Source of the DNA: a virus
Length of the DNA: 64,000 nt
Virus record (IMG/VR): IMGVR_UViG_3300027793_000063
Location: 62,001 to 126,000 of that record
Direction: 5' to 3' (one strand)
Part shown: positions 34,650 through 42,658 of the stretch, one piece after another
How positions within the stretch are numbered: the stretch's first letter is position 1
Layout: each line of letters starts with the position of its first letter
Notes under the pieces: model-generated
What the model saw: only the letters and a program-made list of their open reading frames with translations
Told to the model about the DNA's origin: nothing
Databases searched by the model: none
Translations under genes and position numbers: made by a program

Positions 34650-36434
34650 TTAAGCCGGCACGACGGCCGGCACGTCTTGTAGGTGTCCCCAGTAGGCGGC
34701 GAGCTTCAGCTTGCCGGCCTTGTTCCAGTCGCAGAAATCCTCGCCGTTCGGCTTGTGCTTGACCCATAGATTGATGCCGTCCTTATCGATCGGAGCGTCC
34801 TCATCATCGGCAATAATCGGCGGCTCGGGAATGCCCACCGCCCCGCCGCGCAGCAGGAGCGAGTCTGGAAACATGTCGAGCAGCTTCGGCAGCACCCTGC
34901 GCTCCAGCTTCGACATGCGGGTGAGCGACACGACCGGCAGGAAATGCACCGCGTAAATCGCGGCCGCCTTGTGCCCCAGCGTAACCATCATCCGCAAGGC
35001 TTCGCTGTCGTGGAACGCCTCGGGGTGCTCCGCGAAGTCAGCCCGGGCCTCCTCGAACTCGTCGAGCGCGTCCTGCAGATCGATCGCCGGCGCCCGGTTC
35101 GGCAGCGTGTAGGCCCGCGTCGTCCTGCCCATCTGGCATTCCTCGGTGCCGCACAGCTCCGCCAGGTCGCCGCGAGCCACCAGCTCGTCCAGCAGCGCCA
35201 GCGTGACGCCGGGGATGTCCCTGCGGACCTGTGTGCGCGGTATGCGCCTGTGCGTGGATTTCTCAATCGCTTCCTCCATCGCCCGCTTGGCCACGGCGAG
35301 CCGGGGTGCTGTCACGAAGATGTCCCGCGGATGCCTGAGGTTGAGCATCCGCTTCTCGAACCCTGCCTGCCCGCTGGCCATACGGTAAATGTAGCGAGCC
35401 ATCCCCTGTGCAAACTCCAGCGACTTCGCGTCCAGCTCCACTTCGCGCAGCGGGCCGTCCCGGTTGGTCTGTGCGGCCTCCAGGAATGAATTGACCATGG
35501 CCGCGCGCGCGGCGAACAGGATGGCGTTCTCCGGCGACGTCGGCGAAGTTTCCGCCAGCTTCACCTGCCACGCCGGCACCTCGGGAACGTCCAGCAGATG
35601 CGACAGCTGCCAGTTGAGAAACTTGCGCCAACCCGCATCAGCGTCGGCCGCGAAGCGAACCTTCACCCGCTTCTCCTCCGGCTTGTCGCCGAGCGCGAAC
35701 ACCCGACGTGCCAGCGAATACAGCACGTCCGCGCTGGTGCCGCTGAAGATGCCTGGGCGTCCGGGAATGACGATGGTCGTGCCGATACCAACCTGTCCGG
35801 ATGCGGTGTTCTTCACCCGCTCCAGCAATGTCGTCAGATGCTGCTCCTTGCAGCTGCAGAAGAAGTTGAACGCCGGACAGACGCCGGTCAGCGAGTGGAT
35901 GAGCGCGCCGCCGGTCGCACCGGCCCGGATGAATGTCTCGTCGGTCGTGCCTTCCATCAGCGTCGTCCATCCGAGGTCACCGGCCAGATTCCGCGGATTG
36001 CTGAGATGCGCGCCGAGCCGGGCGCCGACTGGATCGACGTAAGTGAACGCTCCGTAGTAATGCGTCTTGAGCAGCTCGATGATCGTCGACTTCTGCGTCT
36101 GATCCTCCTTCCACGCGATGTGCGCACGCATCGCAATTTTGTCCTTCAACTCCCTGAGCTTTGCCTTGTTCATGCCGGTCGCACTCGCGAGTTGTTCCGG
36201 CTGCTGTTCTGCTGCCTCGACTGCGCGCCGGTCTGCGGCTGTGGCGTCGTCGTGGAAGCGCTTGAACATGACCTCTGCGCTCGCCAGATTGACCAGCGCC
36301 ATGCTGGGCAGCGCTGAAGTGAACACCATCCCCCGGGTCAGCGGAAATGGCGAGATGTAGCCGCGCCCCAGCGTCGCATGGTAGAGCAGCAGCTCTGCGA
36401 GCATGGAAGCCCGGGGTTCAGTGGTGGATTGCAT
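34650..36434 (-). CDS. large protein beside the origin-like repeat
   Basis: 594 residues from the ATG at 36434 (no SD). No known domain could be assigned. Visible parts: a helical N terminus, a charged coiled segment (residues 60-110), a mixed central region with LGWTTLMEGTTDETFIRA and GIGTTIVIPGRPGIFSG, and residues about 395-460 resembling a winged-helix arrangement (RRIPRTQVRRDIPGVTLALL). It is the first gene transcribed away from the nested inverted repeat, which suggests a replication or packaging initiation role. That role is inferred from position only. Confidence 0.6.
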   Translation of the reverse strand: MQSTTEPRASMLAELLLYHATLGRGYISPFPLTRGMVFTSALPSMALVNLASAEVMFKRFHDDATAADRRAVEAAEQQPEQLASATGMNKAKLRELKDKIAMRAHIAWKEDQTQKSTIIELLKTHYYGAFTYVDPVGARLGAHLSNPRNLAGDLGWTTLMEGTTDETFIRAGATGGALIHSLTGVCPAFNFFCSCKEQHLTTLLERVKNTASGQVGIGTTIVIPGRPGIFSGTSADVLYSLARRVFALGDKPEEKRVKVRFAADADAGWRKFLNWQLSHLLDVPEVPAWQVKLAETSPTSPENAILFAARAAMVNSFLEAAQTNRDGPLREVELDAKSLEFAQGMARYIYRMASGQAGFEKRMLNLRHPRDIFVTAPRLAVAKRAMEEAIEKSTHRRIPRTQVRRDIPGVTLALLDELVARGDLAELCGTEECQMGRTTRAYTLPNRAPAIDLQDALDEFEEARADFAEHPEAFHDSEALRMMVTLGHKAAAIYAVHFLPVVSLTRMSKLERRVLPKLLDMFPDSLLLRGGAVGIPEPPIIADDEDAPIDKDGINLWVKHKPNGEDFCDWNKAGKLKLAAYWGHLQDVPAVVPA

Positions 36435-36592
36435 AGTGTCGCATTGTGTTGATTCGTGATCGCCCCGCAGCAGCCAAGCCGGGAGCGACGTTGTATGGTT
36501 AGACTCTCCGCGGAAGCTCGTCAACTGCTTATTTCAAAGTCTTGAACGAATTTTTATTGACCGGGAAGTGTGCGCAACGCTGCAGCATCGTA

Positions 36593-36850
36593 CAAAGCCA
36601 AAGCCAATCTCGAGATTGCTCGTGCTTTGCTCGTGCTTTGATTTGATAATCACCCGGGTGTCAACGACTTACGTCAAATCCAATCTGGAAAAGGCCTTTC
36701 CTATATAACGCGCGCGCGTTTTATTCCGGACCTCTTATATAAGAAGCGTCTTTTCCAGATTGGATTTGACGTAAGTGCCTGCTGTTGTTTGTTTAATCAA
36801 ATCAAAGCACGAGCAAAGCACGAGCAATCTCGAGATTGGCTTTGGCTTTG
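36593..36850. repeat. nested perfect inverted repeat, candidate replication origin
   Basis: Outer arms of 55 bp (36593-36647 with 36796-36850) are perfect inverted copies. Each arm contains AAAGCC twice, the 12-bp palindrome AATCTCGAGATT, and GCTCGTGCTTT twice. Inner arms of 27 bp (36667-36693 with 36750-36776) are also perfect. The centre has inverted TATATAA boxes and the alternating palindrome ACGCGCGCGCGT. The 36,435-36,941 gap holds no gene. Iterated arms, symmetry and AT-rich boxes fit an origin of replication or a large cruciform regulatory site. Confidence 0.75.
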
Positions 36851-36941
36851 ATTTCGAGATGGGCTTTGCATTCTACCCGGTTTTTCCAGATGTGCTATTT
36901 CATTAGACTAAACTATCGGGACACCTCGACGATTACGGCAT

Positions 36942-37397
36942 CTACATCAAAATTCGCTCACGCCGTTCCATGTACACGACGCCGATGACGTGGTTGCTGC
37001 CTTCCTCGATTGCGATACGCCACCCCTCACCGGGATTCCCGGGAATGCCTTGCTCTTGCAGCAACGCGGACGCCTCCTCGTAGGTGCAGACTCTCAGCTC
37101 GAGTCGTCGGTATCGCTTGAAGATTCGGTAGTAGAGGCTTTTCAACGCGCGGAGTAGCAGCTGAAAACCAGACGCCGGCCTGGTTTTCAGCCTCCGGATG
37201 TAGATCATCTGAAACTCCCTCGGGGTGCGCAGCGACGTTCTTCCCGGATGATAATGCTCACACCAACGCCCGGACGGCGGATAGAAGAAGCGGTCTCCAG
37301 CTATCACCTCCTCATCGTCTCCGAGCCTGCGCCAGCCGTCTGGGATCTCCAGCGTCGAGTTGAGCGCGTCATGCTGTGGTGTTGTGCTGTTTGTCAT
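36942..37397 (-). CDS. hypothetical protein
   Basis: 151 residues. A His/Tyr/Trp-rich first half (GDRFFYPPSGRWCEHYHPG) is followed by a hydrophobic basic helix (GFQLLLRALKSLYYRIF) and a mixed C-terminal part. It is transcribed toward the origin-like repeat. Start lacks an SD. Not recognised. Confidence 0.6.
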   Translation of the reverse strand: MTNSTTPQHDALNSTLEIPDGWRRLGDDEEVIAGDRFFYPPSGRWCEHYHPGRTSLRTPREFQMIYIRRLKTRPASGFQLLLRALKSLYYRIFKRYRRLELRVCTYEEASALLQEQGIPGNPGEGWRIAIEEGSNHVIGVVYMERRERILM

Positions 37398-37415
37398 AGG
37401 TGATGGTGATTGTGT

Positions 37416-37443
37416 TTGACACTGCGCGTTGTTGCGCTATTTT
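37416..37443 (+). promoter_or_regulatory. plus-strand promoter candidate
   Basis: TTGACA (37416-37421), 16-base spacer, TATTTT (37438-37443). Predicted start near 37,450. A terminator hairpin follows at 37,489, so it would make a short RNA or an attenuated leader for the gene at 37619. Confidence 0.5.
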
Positions 37444-37449
37444 TCCCGC

Positions 37450-37520
37450 GTCGAGATGCTCGTCGCATTGTATCTCAACAGCCAGCGGAACGCCGGCCCT
37501 CACGGGCCGGCGTTTTCGTT
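37450..37520 (+). ncRNA. possible short leader RNA or attenuator
   Basis: The interval between the TTGACA promoter and the T-tailed hairpin is about 70 bases and has no start codon in a useful frame. Either a free small RNA or a leader whose terminator is bypassed to express the gene at 37619. Confidence 0.35.
37489..37520 (+). terminator. plus-strand hairpin with T-rich tail
   Basis: 11-bp stem AACGCCGGCCC/GGGCCGGCGTT (37489-37499 with 37504-37514), loop TCAC, followed by TTCGTTTTG. The tail is on the plus strand, although no plus-strand gene ends here. Confidence 0.75.
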
Positions 37521-37540
37521 TTGTGCGCCAGAGATGAGTC

Positions 37541-37569
37541 TTGCACCCCGGAGAGTTTTCGCCTACATT
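37541..37569 (+). promoter_or_regulatory. promoter candidate for the gene at 37619
   Basis: TTGCAC (37541-37546), 17-base spacer, TACATT (37564-37569). The predicted leader of about 40 bases is A/C-rich (CAACAAAACCCATC) and has no SD. Confidence 0.5.
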
Positions 37570-37618
37570 CGCGCCTCTGTAAATCCCACGCAACAAAACC
37601 CATCAACTACACACTACC

Positions 37619-38761
37619 ATGACTGTCCGAGTTCCCACTACCAATCTCAGCGGCAACGACGGCCGCGCCGGCTTCCGCGACGTCGACTTCAAAACGGCGC
37701 AGGACCTCTCGGTCACGTTCCCGAAAGTCGGCAAACGCTACCGCATCAAATCCATCTCGATCATCTCCAAGACGGTCTCAGTGCTGACCAACGGCGCGAC
37801 CGTAGTGGCGAACGAAGCGACCACCAGCGCCGACACGGACGCGCAAGTCACGCTGACCAGCAGCGGCACCCCGCCGACGAACGGCGAGACAGTCACGCTG
37901 GGCAACAAGACCTACACCCTGAAGGATTTCGTGAAAGCATCCGGGACGCTGACGTCGGACGGCACAGCCCCTTCGGACGGCGACACCGTCACCATCGGGA
38001 ACAAGACCTACACGTTCAAGACGGCCCTGACGCCCACGGAAGGCCAGGTGTTGATCGGGGCCGATGCCGCTGCGGCCTTGGACAACCTCAAGTCGGCAGT
38101 CAACCACACCGGGACTCCTGACACGGACTACAAGTGCGCAGCCGCCCACACGCAAGTCGAAGCGACCACGAACACGGATACGACCCAGCTGTTCGTGGCT
38201 CTGGATGCCGGCACCGCTGGTAACGCTCTCGTCACCACGGAGGCGGGCACGCATACGTCCTTCGGCGCGGCCACGCTCACCGGCGGCACTGACCCGACCG
38301 TCGAGGGCGAAGTGAAGATCGGCGTCTCTGCTGCTACCTGCCTCGACAACCTCAAGGCCGCGGTCAACAAGGACGCCGGCCACGGCACCCTCTACTTCGC
38401 TGCGGCGGCCCACACGCAGTTCACGGCGACGACCAACTCGGACACCACGCAGCTGTTCGTGGCCAGCGTGGGTGCATACACCGGCGCAGGCGGCAACGGT
38501 CTCACCGTGTCGGACACCTCGTCCACCCTGACCTGGAGCGTGGCGACACTCGCTGGAGGTCTGGACGGCGTCCTCGTCAACGAGATGGTCGACAGCACCA
38601 ACCTCGCGGACACCGACGAAGACGGACTCGTTCAGCACCTCACCCTTCGCTCCGACGCAGAGGTCATCACCGGCGGCAACGCCCTGATCCTCTCCATCCG
38701 CGCCGGGGCATCGGCCAACACGGACGTGAAGGACGTGGACATCGAATACAGCGTCATCTAG
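37619..38761 (+). CDS. repeat-containing putative structural protein
   Basis: 380 residues, almost all beta-forming, Thr/Ser/Ala/Gly-rich and poor in Trp and Met. Internal repeats: a TVTLGNKTYTLKD / TVTIGNKTYTFKT pair near residues 90 and 125, and a longer unit with DNLKSAVN...ATTNTDTTQLFVA near 150-215 repeated as DNLKAAVN...ATTNSDTTQLFVA near 240-295. Proteins with this repeat type occur in many phage virions, as decoration or fibre proteins. It is a monocistronic plus-strand gene with its own promoters and a strong terminator, fitting high late expression. Exact virion position is unknown. Confidence 0.75.
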   Translation: MTVRVPTTNLSGNDGRAGFRDVDFKTAQDLSVTFPKVGKRYRIKSISIISKTVSVLTNGATVVANEATTSADTDAQVTLTSSGTPPTNGETVTLGNKTYTLKDFVKASGTLTSDGTAPSDGDTVTIGNKTYTFKTALTPTEGQVLIGADAAAALDNLKSAVNHTGTPDTDYKCAAAHTQVEATTNTDTTQLFVALDAGTAGNALVTTEAGTHTSFGAATLTGGTDPTVEGEVKIGVSAATCLDNLKAAVNKDAGHGTLYFAAAAHTQFTATTNSDTTQLFVASVGAYTGAGGNGLTVSDTSSTLTWSVATLAGGLDGVLVNEMVDSTNLADTDEDGLVQHLTLRSDAEVITGGNALILSIRAGASANTDVKDVDIEYSVI

Positions 38762-38787
38762 TCCGCCCGGTAACGCTGCAACACTTC

Positions 38788-38820
38788 AAGGCGCCGGTCT
38801 GTGAAGACCGGCGCCTTTTT
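38788..38820 (+). terminator. Rho-independent terminator of the structural gene
   Basis: 13-bp perfect stem AAGGCGCCGGTCT/AGACCGGCGCCTT (38788-38800 with 38805-38817), loop GTGA, with T run through 38820. It follows the stop at 38761. Confidence 0.9.
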
Positions 38821-38843
38821 GCTGGCTTGGTGATGTCAGTATT

Positions 38844-38969
38844 TCAATCGGACTTCTTTCGAATGTATTGCACGATCTGTCCGGCACAGAGACCGCGCAG
38901 GCTGAGCCATTGGTATTTGAGGAACAGGCCGATCCTGCCCCATCTGCCCTTTGACGTCACCAAACGCAT
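38844..38969 (-). CDS. possible small basic protein
   Basis: 41 residues from the ATG at 38969: basic and hydrophobic (RIGLFLKYQWLSLRGLC). A 23-codon frame just upstream ends at its start. It is the last open frame before the convergent terminator. Weak support; may be spurious. Confidence 0.3.
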   Translation of the reverse strand: MRLVTSKGRWGRIGLFLKYQWLSLRGLCAGQIVQYIRKKSD

Positions 38970-39024
38970 GACGGGCTGTTCTGTGTCGGGAGGAGGGAGC
39001 GGTGGCGCGGTGGCGCTTTTTTGT

Positions 39025-39645
39025 TCATTGGATTTTTTTGATGACTTCGCGTGCGATGACTCCGCACGCTTCTCGGTCGCGGTTGTGCGTACCATCCGGA
39101 CGCATCGGCGACGCAATCAGATCCAGCGCCGCGAAGCACGCAGATAACTTGGCGCGAAGTAGAGCCTCAGTCTCCTGCGCGCACCCAAGCGCCGCCCACG
39201 GCTCATCTCCGGCGCGGAATAGTTGCTCCTGCGCAAGCTTGAGGTCGGCGGTGAGTCTCTCTTTCTCCGCAAACCACCCGTTCAGCTTTTCCTCCAGTTC
39301 CGCGATACGCTTGACCTGCGCGGCGATTGTCTCGTCCGCGAACTGCGACGAGTAAGGGCGCTTGCCCTTGAGCGCGACGGAGAGCTGCCGGTTGAGTTCA
39401 TCGAGCGCAACATCGCCCACACGTTCAGCGGCCTGCACGTAATCCAGCATCCCGTCCACCTGCGGCAGGATTGCCAAGATCAGCTTGTCCCGGATGCGCC
39501 AGTCGCCCGGATCCATTCCGAGCGCAAGCATCGCAGTGACGGCGATCGCGCGCGAGGCAGAGACGCCTTCTTCGTTGTCGAGTCGCCACACGCTACCTGA
39601 CTTGACTCGCCGAACTGCGAAGGGATTGGTTTTTGGTTTGCTCAT
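39025..39645 (-). CDS. helical hypothetical protein
   Basis: 206 residues from the ATG at 39645, which overlaps the helicase stop (ATGA). Residues about 110-160 are a heptad-like coiled region (VKRIAELEEKLNGWFAEKE). The last part contains PMRPDGTHNRDREACGVI, a short pattern common in small phage proteins. Placed directly after the DnaB-like helicase. Role unknown. Confidence 0.6.
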   Translation of the reverse strand: MSKPKTNPFAVRRVKSGSVWRLDNEEGVSASRAIAVTAMLALGMDPGDWRIRDKLILAILPQVDGMLDYVQAAERVGDVALDELNRQLSVALKGKRPYSSQFADETIAAQVKRIAELEEKLNGWFAEKERLTADLKLAQEQLFRAGDEPWAALGCAQETEALLRAKLSACFAALDLIASPMRPDGTHNRDREACGVIAREVIKKIQ

Positions 39646-41090
39646 GCTGTCTTTGCTGTGAATCGCTGGAACCGGAACTCCCGGCGCACAGGGATGTTGT
39701 TTCCCTCGCCCTTTCTGGCCTTGCACGCACAGAACAGCTGATCCTCCAGAAACATGCTGCGTGGCATATCAGCCTTGCCGCGCTCCGCAGCCAAGATACC
39801 AGCCTTGTCGATCGTGTTGGTGATGCCGATGACCGCGACCATGTTCTTGCCGAGCCCCTTGCTGATGCCGATGTCGTTGATCGTCAGTACGCGCTTGAGC
39901 TGCGCGTCGTTGACCCCCTGCGCGAGGAGCAGCGTCGGGATCCCGGACCGGTCCGCGAACTTCACGCCGCTGTTGGCCGACTGCTCCCAGAGCATCGCCC
40001 GCTCCGAGGTGCCGCCTTGCCGCCCGCCCGACGAGACGTCCGCTACCGAGCCCAGCCAGTCGAGACACACCCAGGTCGGGTCGTGCCCCATCCTGGTCTT
40101 GTAGATCATGCACTCCCGTTCGAGCAGCATCTGCAGATTCATCCCGTCATCCGGGGAGACTTTGTGGATGCGCGTACGCTCCAGAAACTTGGCCAGCACC
40201 TCGTCCACCTTCTTGATGCGATACATGGACGCGGGGTTGCTCATGACCGCCTGCCGGATCTGCGCCACGTTCTCGCAGTCCTGCACGATGTTGATCGGGA
40301 TGCCGGCCGCATTGGACACCGTCCGTGCGGCATACTCGCGAGGTTGCAACTCCGTGGTCACGATCAGCGGCCAGCCGTGGTTGTGGCTGGCCTCCCACCA
40401 CGCGCACTGCCCGGCAGCGATCGATTTCCCAGACCCGGTGCCGCCAAACATCAGGTAGCACTCGTTGGGCCCCCATCCGCCGTTCAGGCACTCGTCCAGC
40501 CCTGTGATGCCTGTGGGGCGCCTCAGCGTACGTTCGAGGATCTGACTGCCGGCGAACGCCTGCATGGGGTCCTCCGCGCCTTCTGCGACCGCCTGGGCCG
40601 CGGCGGAGAGGGACCGCTGCATCTCGACGATCTGCCCGGGCACGTCGGGAATCACGTCCCGCCGGAGCACCAGCGCGGCTTTCTTCGCGCGGATGCTGCC
40701 ATACCAGGCCTCGAAGTAGGGCCGGATGCAGTAGTGCTGCGCGCAGAACGACGGGTTCTGCATCTCCTTGATCAGATTCACCGCGCGCGCAATGATCTCG
40801 TCATCGGAGCTTTCCGTCTTCGCGGCGACCTCCAGGTAGGTGCGCAGGAACTCGTAGGTCGGCGGGCACGGCACCTGGTGCCCGATGACGTGCATGATCT
40901 TCACGGCGCTGGTCAGGGCCGCCACGATCAGCGAGTGCTCTTCCCGCTCGAAGTCATCATCCGTCACCGGGACGCTGAGCATCGCTGCGCGCATCAGCGG
41001 ATCGTGCATCATCGCGTGCAGCAGGTAGAACGCGTAGGTGTCGCGGTTGTCCGCGAGCCACTGCTTCATCTCATCTGTGATCTGGGCCAT
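39642..41090 (-). CDS. DnaB-like replicative helicase
   Basis: 482 residues. N-terminal helical domain, linker, then a RecA-fold ATPase: TGITGLDECLNGGWGPNE just before Walker A GGTGSGKS (216-223), Walker B near WVCLDWLGSV, and a later LLLAQGVND segment like DnaB motif 3. This is the superfamily 4 layout of hexameric 5'-3' replicative helicases. With the Toprim primase at 31557 and polymerase at 21825 it forms the phage replisome. The gene upstream at 41290 might serve as a loader (position only). Confidence 0.88.
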   Translation of the reverse strand: MAQITDEMKQWLADNRDTYAFYLLHAMMHDPLMRAAMLSVPVTDDDFEREEHSLIVAALTSAVKIMHVIGHQVPCPPTYEFLRTYLEVAAKTESSDDEIIARAVNLIKEMQNPSFCAQHYCIRPYFEAWYGSIRAKKAALVLRRDVIPDVPGQIVEMQRSLSAAAQAVAEGAEDPMQAFAGSQILERTLRRPTGITGLDECLNGGWGPNECYLMFGGTGSGKSIAAGQCAWWEASHNHGWPLIVTTELQPREYAARTVSNAAGIPINIVQDCENVAQIRQAVMSNPASMYRIKKVDEVLAKFLERTRIHKVSPDDGMNLQMLLERECMIYKTRMGHDPTWVCLDWLGSVADVSSGGRQGGTSERAMLWEQSANSGVKFADRSGIPTLLLAQGVNDAQLKRVLTINDIGISKGLGKNMVAVIGITNTIDKAGILAAERGKADMPRSMFLEDQLFCACKARKGEGNNIPVRREFRFQRFTAKTA

Positions 41091-41092
41091 GT

Positions 41093-41293
41093 TTACGCAG
41101 CCTCCTTGATGTAGTCCGAGGCCATCTTCTCACTCACTCCGCAGAGGACGGGCGTTTGATACGCTGGCGAGCCGACGGTCTCATACACCGTGTATGTTTT
41201 GAGCAGCACGACTTTGGTGTTCGACCATTTCTTCGTGACGGGACACTGCTCCGCTTCGTAGGTTCTGTCCCGCTCGTAGGTGAGCCTCCTCAT
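41093..41293 (-). CDS. small hypothetical protein
   Basis: 66 residues from the ATG at 41293, overlapping the upstream stop (ATGA). Beta-rich (VVLLKTYTVYETVGSPAY), ending in a short helix. Two Cys residues. Lies just before the replicative helicase. Not recognised. Confidence 0.6.
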   Translation of the reverse strand: MRRLTYERDRTYEAEQCPVTKKWSNTKVVLLKTYTVYETVGSPAYQTPVLCGVSEKMASDYIKEAA

Positions 41294-41907
41294 TTGGGTT
41301 GGTTCTTTCGTTTGTTGAATTGTGCAGCCACACGTTCGTAGAGCACCCCGCGGTGCGCCAGCCACTTGGTCACGCGGCGGTCGGCCGACATCATCGCCAG
41401 GAGTTCCTGGGCCATGTAGAACATGGCCTCCGTATCCATCCGGTTGACCGCGATGAGGTAGCGCACCTCGACCGGGTAGGACGTGGCGGTGGTGACGTCG
41501 GTCACGCCGGCCCGCTCCAGCTCCTGCCGCATCCGGGTGAACTCGAAGTCGCGACGCTCCAGGAACAGCTTGGCGCTGCGCTTGTCCACCACGACCTCGT
41601 AGGGCACCTGCAGGTAGTTGCTGAGCGCCTTGGTGAGATACTTCGACGAGAACAGCATGTTCGGCATGGGGCCGTCCGGATGCTTGTTGAACTTGGCCCA
41701 GTCGAAGATTGCCTCCATCAGGATGTCCGGGGCGACATCCCAGTCGTGCACGACGCTCGCCATCTTCTCGATGCGCGGCAGCATCAGCGAGCGCAGGCGC
41801 CGCTCGTCCAGCTTGCCGTGGTGCCCGGCGTCCTCGAGCAGCTTGGCCTTCTGGTAGATGTAGTTGTCGAGGAGCCGCGTGACGAGGGTTGGGTCAATGT
41901 CCGGCAT
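41290..41907 (-). CDS. helical protein upstream of DnaB-like helicase
   Basis: 205 residues, all alpha by eye, with LDERRLRSLMLPRIEKM near the start and EAMFYMAQELLAMMSADRR near the end. Size, helical content and place one gene before the helicase resemble helicase-loader or helicase-partner genes of other phages, but no motif confirms that. Overlaps neighbours on both sides. Confidence 0.6.
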   Translation of the reverse strand: MPDIDPTLVTRLLDNYIYQKAKLLEDAGHHGKLDERRLRSLMLPRIEKMASVVHDWDVAPDILMEAIFDWAKFNKHPDGPMPNMLFSSKYLTKALSNYLQVPYEVVVDKRSAKLFLERRDFEFTRMRQELERAGVTDVTTATSYPVEVRYLIAVNRMDTEAMFYMAQELLAMMSADRRVTKWLAHRGVLYERVAAQFNKRKNQPK

Positions 41908-42118
41908 CCTTGGTATTCTGTTTGGACCTGGTGACTTGTCCGATGTTTGCGCGGTCGAACTTTATGCGACGTTTGGCGCCGTTCGGAAACACTCCGTGGA
42001 CTTCGAAGCGCTCGATGCGCCACGCTGGATCGTCGAAAGTTTCACGAATTCTGTCCAATGTCCGTTCGATGGTCCTGCAGTCTTTTTGTGGATCGTCTTT
42101 CATGGTGGGTGTGTTCAT
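41894..42118 (-). CDS. small hypothetical protein
   Basis: 74 residues from the ATG at 42118, which overlaps the stop of the small membrane protein (ATGA). Sequence is charged and mixed (TIERTLDRIRETFDDPAW, then FEVHGVFPNGAKRRIKF). Overlaps the downstream gene by 14 bp. Not recognised. Confidence 0.6.
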   Translation of the reverse strand: MNTPTMKDDPQKDCRTIERTLDRIRETFDDPAWRIERFEVHGVFPNGAKRRIKFDRANIGQVTRSKQNTKDAGH

Positions 42119-42222
42119 CTGCGATCCAAGAGAAGTCTGATCAGCGCTAGAAGTATCAGACACAGCAGCACGACGCCCCATATGGCCAGCTCGTAGATCT
42201 GATGATATTGTTGGTCGCTCAT
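42115..42222 (-). CDS. 35-residue single-pass membrane protein
   Basis: From the ATG at 42222. Residues 11-31 (ELAIWGVVLLCLILLALI) are one clear transmembrane helix, ending in LLLDRR. The ATGA overlap with the next gene supports translation. Function unknown; small phage membrane peptides can be lysis or host-interaction factors. Confidence 0.6.
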   Translation of the reverse strand: MSDQQYHQIYELAIWGVVLLCLILLALIRLLLDRR

Positions 42223-42233
42223 GGGCAGTGTGA

Positions 42234-42443
42234 TTATTTGACTCCCGCAGCGAAGTGATCGCACACGCCGGATTCCTCGACTGGCAGATCGAACGCCGGC
42301 GACAACGTGCAGTGCGCACCATTGGCTCCCGGCTCCCCGGAGCAGTCGACTCCCACGAAGTGCCGGCATACTTTACAGCACTGCATACCGTCTCGGTAGT
42401 TCATCTGCCGCAGAATTAGGTCGTTTGTTGTTTGATCGAGCAT
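42234..42443 (-). CDS. small cysteine-rich protein
   Basis: 69 residues from the ATG at 42443, after an A/C-rich leader (CAACCAACCAACC) without SD. Six Cys and three His in CCKVCRHF, CSGEP, HCTLSP and CDHF could bind zinc or a cluster. Not recognised. Confidence 0.6.
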   Translation of the reverse strand: MLDQTTNDLILRQMNYRDGMQCCKVCRHFVGVDCSGEPGANGAHCTLSPAFDLPVEESGVCDHFAAGVK

Positions 42444-42463
42444 GATTTGGTTGGTTGGTTGAG

Positions 42464-42658
42464 TTACTTCCAAGGCACAAGGAATCGCGCCACGGCTCCT
42501 CGAGTCCTCGCGTCATTTTGACATTCGCGTTTGGTCAGCCACGGGAAAATCGCATGTCCGTCTGCGGTGGACTCGCTGTAGCCGTTGTGCCATCGGTAGC
42601 CTGGGCCGCCGGTGCCGCGTTCGACTCCTCCGCGGTAGGTGTAGATGATCTCGTTCAT
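42464..42658 (-). CDS. small hypothetical protein
   Basis: 64 residues from the ATG at 42658, overlapping the upstream stop (ATGA). Tyr/Gly/Trp-rich (GTGGPGYRWHNGYS), then LTKRECQNDARTRG. Looks like a compact beta protein. Not recognised. Confidence 0.55.
   Translation of the reverse strand: MNEIIYTYRGGVERGTGGPGYRWHNGYSESTADGHAIFPWLTKRECQNDARTRGAVARFLVPWK

Noticed and set aside
39633-41114. Plus-strand frame of 493 codons
   Set aside because: Antisense to the DnaB-like helicase; no recognisable domain.
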